A stretch of 45,856 nt of DNA, taken from Thermodesulfovibrio sp. GTDB taxonomy: Bacteria; Nitrospirota; Thermodesulfovibrionia; UBA6902. This document shows, one piece after another, positions 17,132-26,483 of the stretch (positions are counted from its first letter, which is position 1; each line of letters begins with the position of its first letter). Location of the stretch: NCBI GenBank assembly GCA_026982355.1, contig JALSHG010000100.1:1-45856 (forward strand), read 5' to 3'. The position numbers and the translations under genes are program-made. Below the pieces are notes generated by a model, which saw only the letters and a list, made by a program, of their open reading frames with translations, was not told the DNA's origin and did no database searches.

Positions 17132-18193
17132 GTTATTCAGGCTCGAGTACCATTCGTAGGTTTTTCGTATGCCTTCCTCAAGCGGTGTCCTGGCCTTCCA
17201 TCCCATAGCCTCTATTCTGCTTACATCAAGGAGTTTCCGGGGTGTGCCGTCCGGTTTCGAGGGGTCGAACAAGATCTCCCCCTCAAAGCCGACCGTTTCC
17301 CTGATAAGCGAGGCAAGCTCCTTTATTTTCAGGTCTTTTCCCGTCCCGATATTCACCGCCTCTCCCGAATCCTTAAAGTCGTAATTGAGCATTATAAACA
17401 CGCAGGCGTCAGCAAGATCATCCACATACAGGAATTCCCTGTATGCCCCGCCGCTGCCCCACAACACCACGTAATTTCCTGTGATTCCGAGCTTCTCCAG
17501 AGTGAATATCAAAGATTCCGTATCCCGGGGATTTCCCCCGTCGGCCAGATTGAAACCGGGCGGATGCAACTGGAAATCTTTTATGATTTCCTCTGTTTTC
17601 CCTTCTCTCAGAAGCTTTGCAAGATGAAACTTTCTTATGAGGGCCGGGAGCACATGGGACGTCTCGAGATTGAAATTATCATTGGGGCCGTACAGATTTG
17701 TCGGTATAACGGAGATGAAGTTTGTCCCGAACTGTTCGTTGTGGTACCGGCAGAGTTTTATGGCGGAGATCTTCGCCACTGCATACGGCTCGTTTGTGGG
17801 TTCGAGGCTTCCGGTGAGGAGCGCATCCTCTTTCATCGGCTGTGGTGCGAATTTCGGGTAGAGGCATGAAGAACCGAGGTTAAGGAGTTTTTTTACGCCG
17901 TATTTATAGGCCGAATGGATTACATTTGCCGCTATCATTATGTTCCGGTATATGAAATCCGCCTTATAGGTGTTGTTCGCCAGTATGCCGCCGACTTTGG
18001 CAGCGGCAAGGAATACATATTCCGGCCTTTCTTGTCTGAAGAAATCCTCCACTTCCGCCTGCCGGGTAAGGTCCAGTTCGGAACGGGAGCGTTTAACGAT
18101 GTTTGCATATCCTTCTGAAAGCAGTCTCCGCATGATTGCGGAACCGACCATTCCCCTGTGCCCTGCTATGTATATCCTGGAGTCTTTTCTCAT
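17117..18193 (-). CDS. fcl: GDP-L-fucose synthase
   Basis: The 358-residue product is a short-chain dehydrogenase of the extended type: [10 protein letters not shown] dinucleotide motif near residue 11, GSSCLYP with the catalytic Ser, and YAVAK carrying the YxxxK pair. [12 protein letters not shown] and [10 protein letters not shown] are specific to the epimerase-reductase that turns GDP-4-keto-6-deoxy-mannose into GDP-L-fucose. It is about 35-40 residues longer than the usual 320, the extra lying around [10 protein letters not shown] to NYVVLWGSG. It sits downstream of the dehydratase that makes its substrate, with 36 bases between them. A likely NADPH-dependent cytoplasmic enzyme. The start has only a poor ribosome site. 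Confidence 0.92.
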   Translation of the reverse strand: MRKDSRIYIAGHRGMVGSAIMRRLLSEGYANIVKRSRSELDLTRQAEVEDFFRQERPEYVFLAAAKVGGILANNTYKADFIYRNIMIAANVIHSAYKYGVKKLLNLGSSCLYPKFAPQPMKEDALLTGSLEPTNEPYAVAKISAIKLCRYHNEQFGTNFISVIPTNLYGPNDNFNLETSHVLPALIRKFHLAKLLREGKTEEIIKDFQLHPPGFNLADGGNPRDTESLIFTLEKLGITGNYVVLWGSGGAYREFLYVDDLADACVFIMLNYDFKDSGEAVNIGTGKDLKIKELASLIRETVGFEGEILFDPSKPDGTPRKLLDVSRIEAMGWKARTPLEEGIRKTYEWYSSLNNSAHQ

Positions 18194-18211
18194 GCCGTCG
18201 TGAATCTCACG

Positions 18212-18230
18212 GTCGCATTAAAACATCGCC
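18212..18230 (-). repeat. Possible remnant of a dispersed repeat end (copy O)
   Basis: GTCGCATTAAAACATCGCC resembles the start of copy J (GTTGCATCAAACATCGCC). It lies in the 36-base gap between the two GDP-fucose pathway genes. Only the inverted right-end fragment is present. Confidence 0.3.
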
Positions 18231-19372
18231 TATTTGATTGTCACCCGGTTGGTCGTCCACCTGATCTTTTTGTCTTTCAGAATCCTTTTCCCCTCGCCCG
18301 GCGGGGTGATGCCGATCAGTTCCAGGTCGGCATCCACCATGATCTTCACAAGCTCGTTGAAGGTGACCCTCGGTTGCCAGTTGAGCCTTTCCCTCGCCTT
18401 TGAGATGTCTGCAAGGAGGTAATCAACCTCCGCGGGCCTGAAATAGCGGGGGTCGATTTCAACCACGGTGTCACCGGTCTTTAAACCGCCGGTTAAGGCC
18501 GGTGAGCTTAAGGCGCTGACAACACCCTTTTCATCCGCGCCTTTGCCCCGCCATTCTATTTCAATCCCCGCGTATGCAAATGCATGTTCGACAAATTCCC
18601 TCACGGAATGGCTCTCCCCGGTGCCGATGACATAATCATCCGGTTCATCCTGCTGGAGTATCAGCCACTGGCATTCGACATATTCCGGCGCAAATCCCCA
18701 GTCTCTCCTGGCCTCGAGATTGCCGAGATAGAGCACCTTCTGCCTGCCTGCTGTTATACCGGCCGCCGCCCTTGTGATCTTTCTGGTTACAAAAGTCTCC
18801 CCCCGCCTCGGGGATTCGTGATTAAAGAGTATCCCGTTGCATGCAAATATATCATATGCCTCCCTGTAATTAACGATCATCCAGAATGCATAGACCTTCG
18901 CCGCTGCATAAGGGCTCCTTGGATGAAAGGGCGACAGCTCGTTCTGGGGCGGGGGGGTGGAGCCGAACATCTCTGATGAGGAGGCCTGGTAGCACTTCGT
19001 TTTTATCCCGCTTCTCCTTACGGCCTCCAGCAGTCTCGTTGTGCCCACAGCCGTTATATCCCCGGTATATTCCGGCATCTCGAAGCTGACCTTGACATGG
19101 CTCTGGGCGCCGAGATGATAAATTTCGTCGGGTTTGATATTGTAGACAATGTTCGTGAGCTGCCCCGCATCCGACAGGTCCCCGTAATGCAGGAAGAGCT
19201 TCGCCCCGGAGATATGCGGGTCGACATACAGGTGGTTTATCCTCTTGGTATTAAAAGTGCTTGCCCTGCGGATGAGCCCGTGAACTTCATATCCCTTTGA
19301 CAGCAGCAGTTCCGACAGATAGGAGCCGTCCTGCCCGGTGATTCCTGTGATTAATGCTTTTTTGCTCACCAT
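18230..19372 (-). CDS. gmd: GDP-mannose 4,6-dehydratase
   Basis: The 380-residue product starts [19 protein letters not shown]; the frame is open farther upstream, but this start matches the family and has GGAAAG 13 bases before it. GITGQDGS is the dinucleotide motif. SSSEMFG and YAAAK give the catalytic Thr/Ser-Glu region and Yxxx[18 protein letters not shown] and [14 protein letters not shown] are diagnostic of the enzyme, which converts GDP-D-mannose to GDP-4-keto-6-deoxy-D-mannose with bound NADP. It lies upstream of GDP-L-fucose synthase, forming the two-step fucose nucleotide pathway. The segment near [18 protein letters not shown]-like residues is longer than usual (my reading of the alignment). 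Confidence 0.95.
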   Translation of the reverse strand: MVSKKALITGITGQDGSYLSELLLSKGYEVHGLIRRASTFNTKRINHLYVDPHISGAKLFLHYGDLSDAGQLTNIVYNIKPDEIYHLGAQSHVKVSFEMPEYTGDITAVGTTRLLEAVRRSGIKTKCYQASSSEMFGSTPPPQNELSPFHPRSPYAAAKVYAFWMIVNYREAYDIFACNGILFNHESPRRGETFVTRKITRAAAGITAGRQKVLYLGNLEARRDWGFAPEYVECQWLILQQDEPDDYVIGTGESHSVREFVEHAFAYAGIEIEWRGKGADEKGVVSALSSPALTGGLKTGDTVVEIDPRYFRPAEVDYLLADISKARERLNWQPRVTFNELVKIMVDADLELIGITPPGEGKRILKDKKIRWTTNRVTIK

Positions 19373-19417
19373 TAAATATATCTTACTTTCCGGCTTTTTT
19401 TCAATCTTGTGATAGCT

Positions 19418-19503
19418 TGCAGCGGCATGAAAACACCGCCCGCGGACAGGGGAGTCCGGAGGTTTTACGGAGGGACTCCCCTGTCTGCTTGTGCAACTGT
19501 TTA
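19418..19503 (-). repeat. Dispersed repeat copy F, short form, inverted
   Basis: A 16-bp stem with a single wobble (19442-19457 with 19473-19488) encloses a 15-base loop, flanked by AGCGGCATGAAAACACCGCC and CTTGTGCAACTGTTTA, the inverted family ends. The stem sequence differs from copy D2 while still pairing. The rest of the gap up to 19679 is AT-rich with no gene seen. Confidence 0.8.
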
Positions 19504-19678
19504 ATTTATGCCGGGGGACTGGAATTTTTATTAATTTATAGGCTAATATAACTGGTTTGTAGGGAACATAAGCTTTAACGCTTACCCCGGTCAATGAATT
19601 CAGGCAGATACAATGCGGTTGACAAATTCGATTTTTAAGAAAGGAAACAGTGTCGGCGTTACACTTTGACAACATATA

Positions 19679-20722
19679 ATGCGCATTTTGTTGATTGGAA
19701 ATTTTTCTCCTCCATACGATGAAGAAAGTCTCCATAACTTTTTCCTGCTGAACAGGCTGAAGGAAGAGGGCAATGACTGCTGTGTTATCAACCTTTCCGA
19801 GAATTCCTTCAAGACAAAGGGGTTTATCGGCTTTACAAACTGGATATATTTTATAGTCAAGCTGCTGCGCAATATCTGGAGGAAAGACGTCCTTCATTAC
19901 CTGACAAAGGGATACACGCGTCCCGCCTTGATGAGACTGATGTCCTCGGTCTGCGTGGGCTGGCTCTTCCGCGTCAAGCCGATTGTCACCCTTCATTCGG
20001 AAATGTTCTCCATCCTGGGCAGGACAAGGAGCAGGCTGATGGGAGAACCTTCCCTGCGGATTACCTTTGCCCTGGCCTACAAGGTTATATGCACCGACAG
20101 GGAGACATACGAAGCGGCCTCTTATTTCAAGTCAAAGAATAACTTCGAGGTAATCCCCGTGCTTACCCACAGCTCCGGGGGTATAAAGAGGGATGAACCG
20201 GCGGCCCCTGAAAGACTGAAGAACAAAAAAAGGGTTATAGTATTTTCCAACGTAATATATCCATCGTTTGTATTTGAGATTCTCAACCATCTGCTTACCA
20301 GACATCCTTTGGCTCCGGATACGGCGATAGTGGTCTCCGTGTTTGAACAACCTGCCGAAAAACTGCAGCACGTGATAGAGGAGTTCGGAAGAAAGTATTC
20401 CGATAACCTGGTGTTTATAGAATCAACAGACATCAGGCAGATGTTTACAGCGTACAGCAGGGCAAACTATGTCGTAAGGCCGTTGAGCTGTGACAGTGAA
20501 ATACTCTTCCCCGGTTTTATTGCGGCTGTAAAAAAACCGGTGCGGACAAAGGAATATTTACATTTCTCAACGAGCCTGTTCCTCATCAAGGGCGGCGGCA
20601 TATCCGACTTGTGCGCGAGCATAGTAAGCTTTCTCTTAAGGGAGGAACCCCACGAGTTGCTGTCTTCGGACACGGATACGGACTTCTATGCGAGGCTGAG
20701 AAAGATATACCGGCAACGGTAG
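19679..20722 (+). CDS. GT4-like glycosyltransferase-related protein
   Basis: The 347-residue product begins [20 protein letters not shown], the glycine-rich first strand and loop of GT-B glycosyltransferases. [10 protein letters not shown] and [14 protein letters not shown] are typical of the hinge between donor and acceptor domains. The second half ([40 protein letters not shown]) forms the donor-binding Rossmann part, but the usual E-x7-E motif is not clear. It is probably an envelope-sugar transferase acting on the cytoplasmic face; donor and acceptor are unknown. No ribosome site precedes the ATG. It is convergent with the next gene, 7 bases away. Confidence 0.6.
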   Translation: MRILLIGNFSPPYDEESLHNFFLLNRLKEEGNDCCVINLSENSFKTKGFIGFTNWIYFIVKLLRNIWRKDVLHYLTKGYTRPALMRLMSSVCVGWLFRVKPIVTLHSEMFSILGRTRSRLMGEPSLRITFALAYKVICTDRETYEAASYFKSKNNFEVIPVLTHSSGGIKRDEPAAPERLKNKKRVIVFSNVIYPSFVFEILNHLLTRHPLAPDTAIVVSVFEQPAEKLQHVIEEFGRKYSDNLVFIESTDIRQMFTAYSRANYVVRPLSCDSEILFPGFIAAVKKPVRTKEYLHFSTSLFLIKGGGISDLCASIVSFLLREEPHELLSSDTDTDFYARLRKIYRQR

Positions 20723-20729
20723 GACATTT

Positions 20730-21794
20730 TCACGTAAAGTCCTGGTATCCCAGGATGCCCGAGCATTCCGCACAGCGGTGCCATGTATACTCCTTGTTGA
20801 GTATCTGCCGCCTCATCCGCCGGTACCTGTCGTTGTTCCAGACGGCCTTGAAGCCTCCGGCCTGCATAACGTCACCGAACTGGATGAGCTCATTGAAACC
20901 GGCACAGCACGGCAGGGCCTTGCCGTCAACCCCGACTATTCCTCCGAGCCAGAGCCACTGGCACCTGCCTTTGTTAAGGATTTTTTTCTGCAGCTTTCCG
21001 TTTTTTATGCGGTATCTCGAGAATTTTTCGTTTCTGGGTATATAGTCCTTGATGGCGTCATCCTGGCCCTTTATCAATATCCCCCGCGTATTTAATATAT
21101 CAACGCCTGTCTCCTCCGCAATGTTCTTTATACGCGCTATTTCGCTTTCATTATGGTGCATCACCATGAAGCGCAGTTTGAGGATGGGGGTTCGGGAGCC
21201 CCTTTTCTTTTTCTCCTCCGAGATCAGTTTGATGTTTCTGATGAGTTTGTCGAAATTGCCGCCTTTCTGGTATTTTTCATAAGTCTCCTTGTCCGCGCCC
21301 GCAAATGATATGAGAAGGGTATCCAGCCCGGACTCCACGAGCTTTCCCGCCTTTTCGGGCGTGTTTATCAGGAGGCCGTTGGTTGATGTGTATACGCTGA
21401 TTTTTTTCCTGTGGGCGTAGTTTATCATCCCGTATATATCGGGATGCACGAAAGGCTCTCCTATGTAATACAGAAAGAGGAAAAGGACATAATCGGACAC
21501 CTCGTCGATCAGCCTCCTGTAATCTTCAAACGGCATATAGGCCTTGGGCCGTTTGGTGAGCCCCCTCCCGGTATCACAGAATGTGCAGGCGATATTGCAC
21601 CTGTTGGTCGGTTCGATCATAAAGAGCGAGGGATATCCCGAAAGCATTGTTTTGTGAAACAGCATGGCCAGGGTGTTGCGTCCCAGGTTCAGCACTTTTT
21701 TAGGCGTAAGCTCCCCGCGCCGCACTATTCTCCCGATCATGCCGATCTTTTCAAGGAAATCGGATTTCCACTTCTTTTCTATTGAAAAAAGCAT
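20730..21794 (-). CDS. Radical SAM protein with SPASM-like C-terminal domain
   Basis: The 354-residue product starts at the ATG 21794, behind a GAGAG site; the longer frame to 21968 would overlap the upstream gene. The CxxxCxxC motif CNIACTFC (C66, C70, C73) begins the radical SAM barrel. The C-terminus has CQWLWLGGIVGVDGKALPCC and CAECSG, which suits a SPASM/twitch auxiliary Fe-S domain. Members modify peptides, sugars or cofactors; here the neighbours point to envelope components, but the substrate is unproven. It follows the B12 radical SAM gene by 29 bases, so the two are likely one transcript. Confidence 0.85.
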   Translation of the reverse strand: MLFSIEKKWKSDFLEKIGMIGRIVRRGELTPKKVLNLGRNTLAMLFHKTMLSGYPSLFMIEPTNRCNIACTFCDTGRGLTKRPKAYMPFEDYRRLIDEVSDYVLFLFLYYIGEPFVHPDIYGMINYAHRKKISVYTSTNGLLINTPEKAGKLVESGLDTLLISFAGADKETYEKYQKGGNFDKLIRNIKLISEEKKKRGSRTPILKLRFMVMHHNESEIARIKNIAEETGVDILNTRGILIKGQDDAIKDYIPRNEKFSRYRIKNGKLQKKILNKGRCQWLWLGGIVGVDGKALPCCAGFNELIQFGDVMQAGGFKAVWNNDRYRRMRRQILNKEYTWHRCAECSGILGYQDFT

Positions 21795-21823
21795 ACGTAG
21801 TTGCTCTCTCGTGAAGAAGAAAA

Positions 21824-23281
21824 TTAATGAGAGGGTTTCATTCTTGTCAACAGGTATTCCCTGAACACATTCACGCCGCCCTGTATGTAGTAAGAGAACT
21901 CCGCAAGGCTCCGCATCCTGAACAGCTGGCGGATCAGATAGCCCGGCCTCAGGTAGAACCGCTTCCACGCGGTGTGCAGGGAACTGACCAGCATTTCATG
22001 CGTCAGTGTCTTGGATATCAGGGCCAGCCTGTTTGTGGTAAGGAGCGTCTTGAAGTCCGTCCAGTCCAGCGATGTGTCAAAGAGCACTCCTTTATACTTA
22101 TTGTATACTTCCGTTCCGGGCAGGGGGACCATTATGCTGAATACTGCGATGTCGGAATTGAGCTCCACGGCAAAATCGATCGTGTCCTTTATTGTCTCCG
22201 GCGTCTCCCCCGGATTGCCGATCATAAAGGTCGACAGGGTCTTTAAACCCGCCCGCTGGCTTGCCTTTACGGCTTTCCGGGCCTGATCCAGGGTTGTTCC
22301 CTTTCTGATATTCCTGAGAATCGTCTGGTTGCCGGACTCGATGCCGAAACTCACATGGGTGCAGCCCGCGCGTTTCATGAGCCTGAGAAGGTCTTCATCC
22401 ACTGTGTTCACCCTGGCATGTGCAAACCACTTGACCTTCAGGCCTCGTTTTATGATTGCGTTGCATATCCTGACCGTGCGTTCGTAGTCGATCGTGAAGG
22501 TATCGTCGTAAAACTGGATATATTCGGCCTTGTAATCCCGTATGAGGTGTTCCATTTCATCGACCACGGCCTCCACGTTCCTGGGGCGGTACCTGTGTCC
22601 CATCGTAAGATGCGCGGCGCAGAAAATGCAGTGATTCGGACATCCCCTGCTGCTGATCATAGTCGCCTTGACACCTCTTACGCTGCTGAGATGAATCTGG
22701 ACATTGTATTTCTTCATGGGAAGGAAGTCGCGGGCGGGAAACGGCAATTTGTCAAGGTCCATGAGCAACGGCCTGGGGGGGCTTTTTTTTGCCTCTCCTG
22801 CCGAACCGCGGAATGCAAGGCCCGCGATGGCGGAATAATCAGTCTCCCCTCCCCCCTCAACGGCCCTGCACAGATCGAGCATGGTTTGTTCGCCTTCTCC
22901 TATTACGACGATATCTATCTCAGGGTGCCTGTCAAGCACCTCGTCCGGCAACGAGGTGGCATGTATGCCTCCCGCCGCAACCAGGGGCGCGCCCGCCTCC
23001 TTGGCCAGTTTCGCAAGTTTTACGGCGTTTACAAAGTTGGCCGTGGCTGCGCTGATGCCCACTATGTCGGGTTTTTCGTTGCGTATAAGAGAGGCCACAT
23101 CATCGTAGGTCATATTCTGGTTTTCAGGGTCGATCAGGTTCACCGGGTAACCGGCTTCCCTGAGCACCGCCGCTATATATGCCAGACCCAACGGGGCCTG
23201 GTTTGTGGCGACTTCATCCAGTCCCTTGTATACTTCCAGATACGGTGCTTTTATCAGCAGTGTCTTAGTCATTGCGGTCAT
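21824..23281 (-). CDS. Cobalamin-binding radical SAM protein
   Basis: The 485-residue product has a B12-binding-like domain (1-140: LGLAYIAAVLREAGY, GGIHATSLPDEVL and IGEGEQTMLDL) followed by a radical SAM core with CPNHCIFC (C214, C218, C221) and SFGIESGNQ. The C-terminal 90 residues are less defined. The class includes methylases of unactivated carbons such as hopanoid C2-methylase and bacteriochlorophyll methylases, but no close match is claimed. There are two ATGs near the start (23281 and 23272) and neither has a good ribosome site. It is next to glycosyltransferase genes and a SPASM enzyme, consistent with lipid or sugar modification. Confidence 0.85.
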   Translation of the reverse strand: MTAMTKTLLIKAPYLEVYKGLDEVATNQAPLGLAYIAAVLREAGYPVNLIDPENQNMTYDDVASLIRNEKPDIVGISAATANFVNAVKLAKLAKEAGAPLVAAGGIHATSLPDEVLDRHPEIDIVVIGEGEQTMLDLCRAVEGGGETDYSAIAGLAFRGSAGEAKKSPPRPLLMDLDKLPFPARDFLPMKKYNVQIHLSSVRGVKATMISSRGCPNHCIFCAAHLTMGHRYRPRNVEAVVDEMEHLIRDYKAEYIQFYDDTFTIDYERTVRICNAIIKRGLKVKWFAHARVNTVDEDLLRLMKRAGCTHVSFGIESGNQTILRNIRKGTTLDQARKAVKASQRAGLKTLSTFMIGNPGETPETIKDTIDFAVELNSDIAVFSIMVPLPGTEVYNKYKGVLFDTSLDWTDFKTLLTTNRLALISKTLTHEMLVSSLHTAWKRFYLRPGYLIRQLFRMRSLAEFSYYIQGGVNVFREYLLTRMKPSH

Positions 23282-23402
23282 GCCAGAGTTTTGAAATGAT
23301 AACTAAAATTAACATACCCATTCCAAAAAATCAAACCGTTTACAACCCTAATCCGGAAAATTCAACATGTTAAAAATGCTGCAGGAAATTTGTTTTTTCC
23401 GT

Positions 23403-24701
23403 TTATTGCATTTGCCCCGGAGATTCACTGTAAAATCGCCCGGACACCGCCTCTTCCCGTCTCCTGCGCAATATCAGGATATTGCAGGCAAACAGGAGCA
23501 GGGTGGCGATAAATTTCGATGAAACAAGCAGGTTCATGATGATACTGTCGAATGAAAGCAGTTTTTCGTACTCGCTGTCGGAGGTAAGCATGAACGCCCA
23601 TATGCAGAAGGACAACAGCAGTAGAAACATGATGAACTCTTTCCGCGGGTTTTCATAACACTGGTATGCGAGAAATTCAAAAACATAAAGGTATGAGATG
23701 AGCAGGAAGATTGCATAGTGCTGCCAGGATTTGGACAGTATCAACAGTGTGGCTACAAAAAACAGGCCGTATTCGATATCGTAGCGCAGTGTTCCCGCAT
23801 CCCGCTGTCTTCGAGTGATAAAGAGAACCGAGAGCATCACTATGCCGCTTGACGCCAGGTAAAGGAAATTCGCTGCTTCTGGATAATGTCCGAGGGATTT
23901 TACAGACTGGTTTTCCGTAAGAAGCCTCAGGAAGAAAGCAAGGAGCCCCTGGCTCCTGTAAAAACCGCCCGCGGAAGCCATTTCCGGCAGTATATCCTTT
24001 AGGAAAGTTACATACAGATTGATATCCAGGAAGATTGCGGATACGCCGACAAGGAGGAGCATGCCTGCAAGGGTTGTCCCGATTATTCCGTACTGGCGCT
24101 TAAGGGCAAAGAAAGGAAGCAGCGCCAGTGGAAATATCTTGATAAGGGATGCTGCGGCAATAAAAAAACCGGCCGGCCATGCACGGTTCCTGCGGATGAA
24201 ATACAATGCCGAAACACAAAAGAGAAACAGGAGGGAGTTTATCTGTCCCATATTAAGTGAACGGTACAGGGGATAAAAGACAAGGGTTGCAAACAATCCG
24301 ATTAATATAAGATCCCTGCGCCGTTCCTTGCTGCGACCGGAGAAAAGCAGCAGGACCGCCAGAATGTTGCAGAGAAGGCTGATGAAAAAAAAGGAATACC
24401 GCGCGTAATTGTAAGACAGCAGCGCAAAAGGGAGCATGAAAAAGGCGACAAAGGGGGGATATGCATTCGGCATTGCGTACTTGACGCCCTGTATGCCGTA
24501 TGCCCTTGCACTTTCCTGATAGCTTATCCCCGTGTCGTAAATCAGCGGGGACTTCCCGTCGAGAACAAGACGGCTTGCGACGTAATACTGGCTGAAATCC
24601 AGTCCCTGCGTGGGTCCGAACAGTGAACGGCCGAGCTCGTAACCGCCGTGCACAAGCATGAGCGCCAGAAGAAATATGAGGAAAACCTTTCTCGGACTCA
24701 T
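23403..24701 (-). CDS. GT87-like polytopic membrane glycosyltransferase (DUF2029)
   Basis: The 432-residue product has about ten hydrophobic helices. TQGLDFSQYYVASRLVLDGKSPLIYD near residues 31-56 (quoted as two parts: TQGLDFSQYYVAS and RLVLDGKSPLIYD) is the conserved periplasmic DFxxYY-type loop of the GT87 / alpha-mannosyltransferase family. Members use polyprenyl-phosphate sugars as donors outside the membrane. Its start codon overlaps the stop of the GT2 gene by 4 bases (24698-24701), implying translational coupling and a shared pathway in which GT2 makes the lipid-linked donor. Acceptor unknown. Confidence 0.8.
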   Translation of the reverse strand: MSPRKVFLIFLLALMLVHGGYELGRSLFGPTQGLDFSQYYVASRLVLDGKSPLIYDTGISYQESARAYGIQGVKYAMPNAYPPFVAFFMLPFALLSYNYARYSFFFISLLCNILAVLLLFSGRSKERRRDLILIGLFATLVFYPLYRSLNMGQINSLLFLFCVSALYFIRRNRAWPAGFFIAAASLIKIFPLALLPFFALKRQYGIIGTTLAGMLLLVGVSAIFLDINLYVTFLKDILPEMASAGGFYRSQGLLAFFLRLLTENQSVKSLGHYPEAANFLYLASSGIVMLSVLFITRRQRDAGTLRYDIEYGLFFVATLLILSKSWQHYAIFLLISYLYVFEFLAYQCYENPRKEFIMFLLLLSFCIWAFMLTSDSEYEKLLSFDSIIMNLLVSSKFIATLLLFACNILILRRRREEAVSGRFYSESPGQMQ

Positions 24702-25384
24702 TCAAAAAAGCGGAACCGCAGCATCGTGTATATAGCCGTAATCCCGTCTTTCCATGTTATTTTTTTTCCTTCCGAGTATCCCCTGCCGCTGTAGCTTATT
24801 GGCACCTCGTAGACCCTGAAGCCGTTTTTTGCGATTTTCACCGTGAACTCAGGTTCAAACCCGAAACGGTCGGACTTCAGATTTATCCCCTCCAGCACCT
24901 TTCTCCTGAAGACCTTGTAACACGTCTCCATGTCCGTGAGGTTCAGGTTGGTCAGGGCGTTTGACATCAATGTCAGCAGCTTGTTGCCCACATAGTGCCA
25001 GAAGAGCAGCACCCTGTGCGGCCCCCCGAGGAACCGTGAACCATACACCACGTCGGCCCTGCCGTCAAGAATGGGTTCCAGGAGGATCGGGTATTCTTTC
25101 GGATCATACTCGAGATCGGCGTCCTGGATGATTATGATGTCGCCTGAGGCGCTTTTAAATCCTGTCCTCAATGCGGCGCCTTTTCCCCTGTTGGAGTCGT
25201 GATGGAAGATTTTTACGTTGTCATACTTCCGCCCGATTTTTTCCAGGCGTCCAGATGTGCCGTCGGTTGATGCGTCATTCACTATGATAACCTCTTTTTC
25301 CAGCGCAACAGCCTGCACGCGCGAGACGATTTCCTCGATTGTTCCTGCTTCATTATAGACGGGAATGACCACGGACACTTTCAT
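24698..25384 (-). CDS. Dolichyl-phosphate-mannose-synthase-like GT2 glycosyltransferase
   Basis: The 228-residue product is a compact GT-A enzyme: VVIPVYNEAGTIEEIV, IIVNDASTDGT and the DxD-type IIIQDADLEYDP. It lacks C-terminal membrane helices, like the soluble catalytic-only DPM1 form. It is predicted to transfer a sugar from a nucleotide donor to a polyprenyl phosphate. The GT87 gene directly downstream (4-base overlap) could consume that product. A weak -10 TATACT is upstream. Start at ATG 25384. Confidence 0.9.
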   Translation of the reverse strand: MKVSVVIPVYNEAGTIEEIVSRVQAVALEKEVIIVNDASTDGTSGRLEKIGRKYDNVKIFHHDSNRGKGAALRTGFKSASGDIIIIQDADLEYDPKEYPILLEPILDGRADVVYGSRFLGGPHRVLLFWHYVGNKLLTLMSNALTNLNLTDMETCYKVFRRKVLEGINLKSDRFGFEPEFTVKIAKNGFRVYEVPISYSGRGYSEGKKITWKDGITAIYTMLRFRFFE

Positions 25385-25454
25385 GTGTTATTTGCTTTCA
25401 CTCCTCAACTTGCCGAAAGGAAGGCGTTCTTGCGCTTGCGTTACGGACATTTTT

Positions 25455-25460
25455 AGTATA
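25455..25460 (-). promoter_or_regulatory. Possible -10 element for the GT2-GT87 operon
   Basis: TATACT on the minus strand lies about 70 bases before the GT2 start. No good -35 is seen at 16-18 bases, so this is tentative. Confidence 0.25.
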
Positions 25461-25502
25461 GCAGATAACCGGATATAATTGCATTATATTTCCCGGCTTC
25501 CC

Positions 25503-26474
25503 TCACCACCGCCGTGTCTCTCCATGGCGCATCAGCCACAGTGCGGAAGGGGAGGGCAGGCTTTTCTCCGCCGCTTTCCTTGCGCGCGCCGGCGGTTCAT
25601 CCATCGGCTCGTCGGAAAGGCTGAAGGTCCCCCAGTGGCTTGCCACGCATATGCGGCTTTGCAGGTCCGCAGATGCCTGTATCGCCTCCTCCGGGGTCAT
25701 GTGTATGTCGTGCATGATTTCCGCCGGAAGATATGCGCTTATGGGCAGGATTGCCATATCAAAAGGTCCGTATTTCCTCCCCGTCTCCTTGAATCCCCTG
25801 AAATATCCTGAATCCCCCATGAAGAAAAGCCGTTTCTTTTTTCCTGAGACCACCCATCCTGCCCAGAGGGATCGGTTCCTGTCGAATAATCCGCGGCCCG
25901 AGAAATGCCTCGCCGGAGTGCTCGTAACGGTAATCTTACCGAAACCCGCGGACTCTTCCCAGTCAAGTTCCAGGAATCTCTTTATGTTCATTCTGTCGAA
26001 GTACTTCCTGAATCCGGGCGGGGTGAAAAAGGTCGCACCTTTGCCCGCCAGATACATGATCGTCCCGGCGTCAAAATGGTCATAATGGTCGTGGGAAACA
26101 AGGACGAAGTCTATCGGGGGCAGGCTGCCAAGCTCGAGACCGGGTTCAACGCAGCGTTTGGGCCCGGCCCATGAGAAGGGGGACGCCCTGAGTGACCAGA
26201 CCGGGTCCGTCAGAAAGGAGACGCCTTCCATCCGGATGAGGAAACTTGCATGTCCGATCCATGTTATTGCATCCAGCGGGGGATTGTGGTGAATAAGGCG
26301 TCCGTCATTCTTTAACGCGGGCCGGGGGGTCATGAACTGGCGGGTTGCTGCGTACCTGAGCCGCCCTATGAAGAACCTGGTCCATGAGGCCGGACCGGGA
26401 TGGTTTTCTTCAGGTTCTGGATTGATAAATCCCTTGGTGCTGTGATGTAACGGTCTGTCACCCGGCTTATCCAT
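25503..26474 (-). CDS. MBL-fold metallohydrolase (NAPE-PLD/UlaG-like)
   Basis: The 323-residue product has the beta-lactamase-fold signature SHDHYDHFD (HxHxDH) preceded by ITWIGHASFLIRMEGVSFLTDP. FMGDSGYFRGF and SHWGTFSLSDEP hold the later Asp/His ligands. N-acylphosphatidylethanolamine phospholipase D-like family members have this pattern, but the real substrate is unknown. A GAGGGGGG ribosome site starts exactly at the stop of the upstream small membrane-protein gene, so the two are probably co-translated. Confidence 0.88.
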   Translation of the reverse strand: MDKPGDRPLHHSTKGFINPEPEENHPGPASWTRFFIGRLRYAATRQFMTPRPALKNDGRLIHHNPPLDAITWIGHASFLIRMEGVSFLTDPVWSLRASPFSWAGPKRCVEPGLELGSLPPIDFVLVSHDHYDHFDAGTIMYLAGKGATFFTPPGFRKYFDRMNIKRFLELDWEESAGFGKITVTSTPARHFSGRGLFDRNRSLWAGWVVSGKKKRLFFMGDSGYFRGFKETGRKYGPFDMAILPISAYLPAEIMHDIHMTPEEAIQASADLQSRICVASHWGTFSLSDEPMDEPPARARKAAEKSLPSPSALWLMRHGETRRW

Positions 26475-26483
26475 TGCCCCCCC

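Noticed and set aside
19373-19996. 208-residue N-terminal extension of GDP-mannose 4,6-dehydratase
   Set aside because: It crosses repeat copy F and the start of the divergent glycosyltransferase gene; the enzyme's own Rossmann motif begins at 19372.
22355-23299. 314-residue open frame antisense to the B12 radical SAM gene
   Set aside because: It is fully opposite a well-supported gene and shows no domain or ribosome site.
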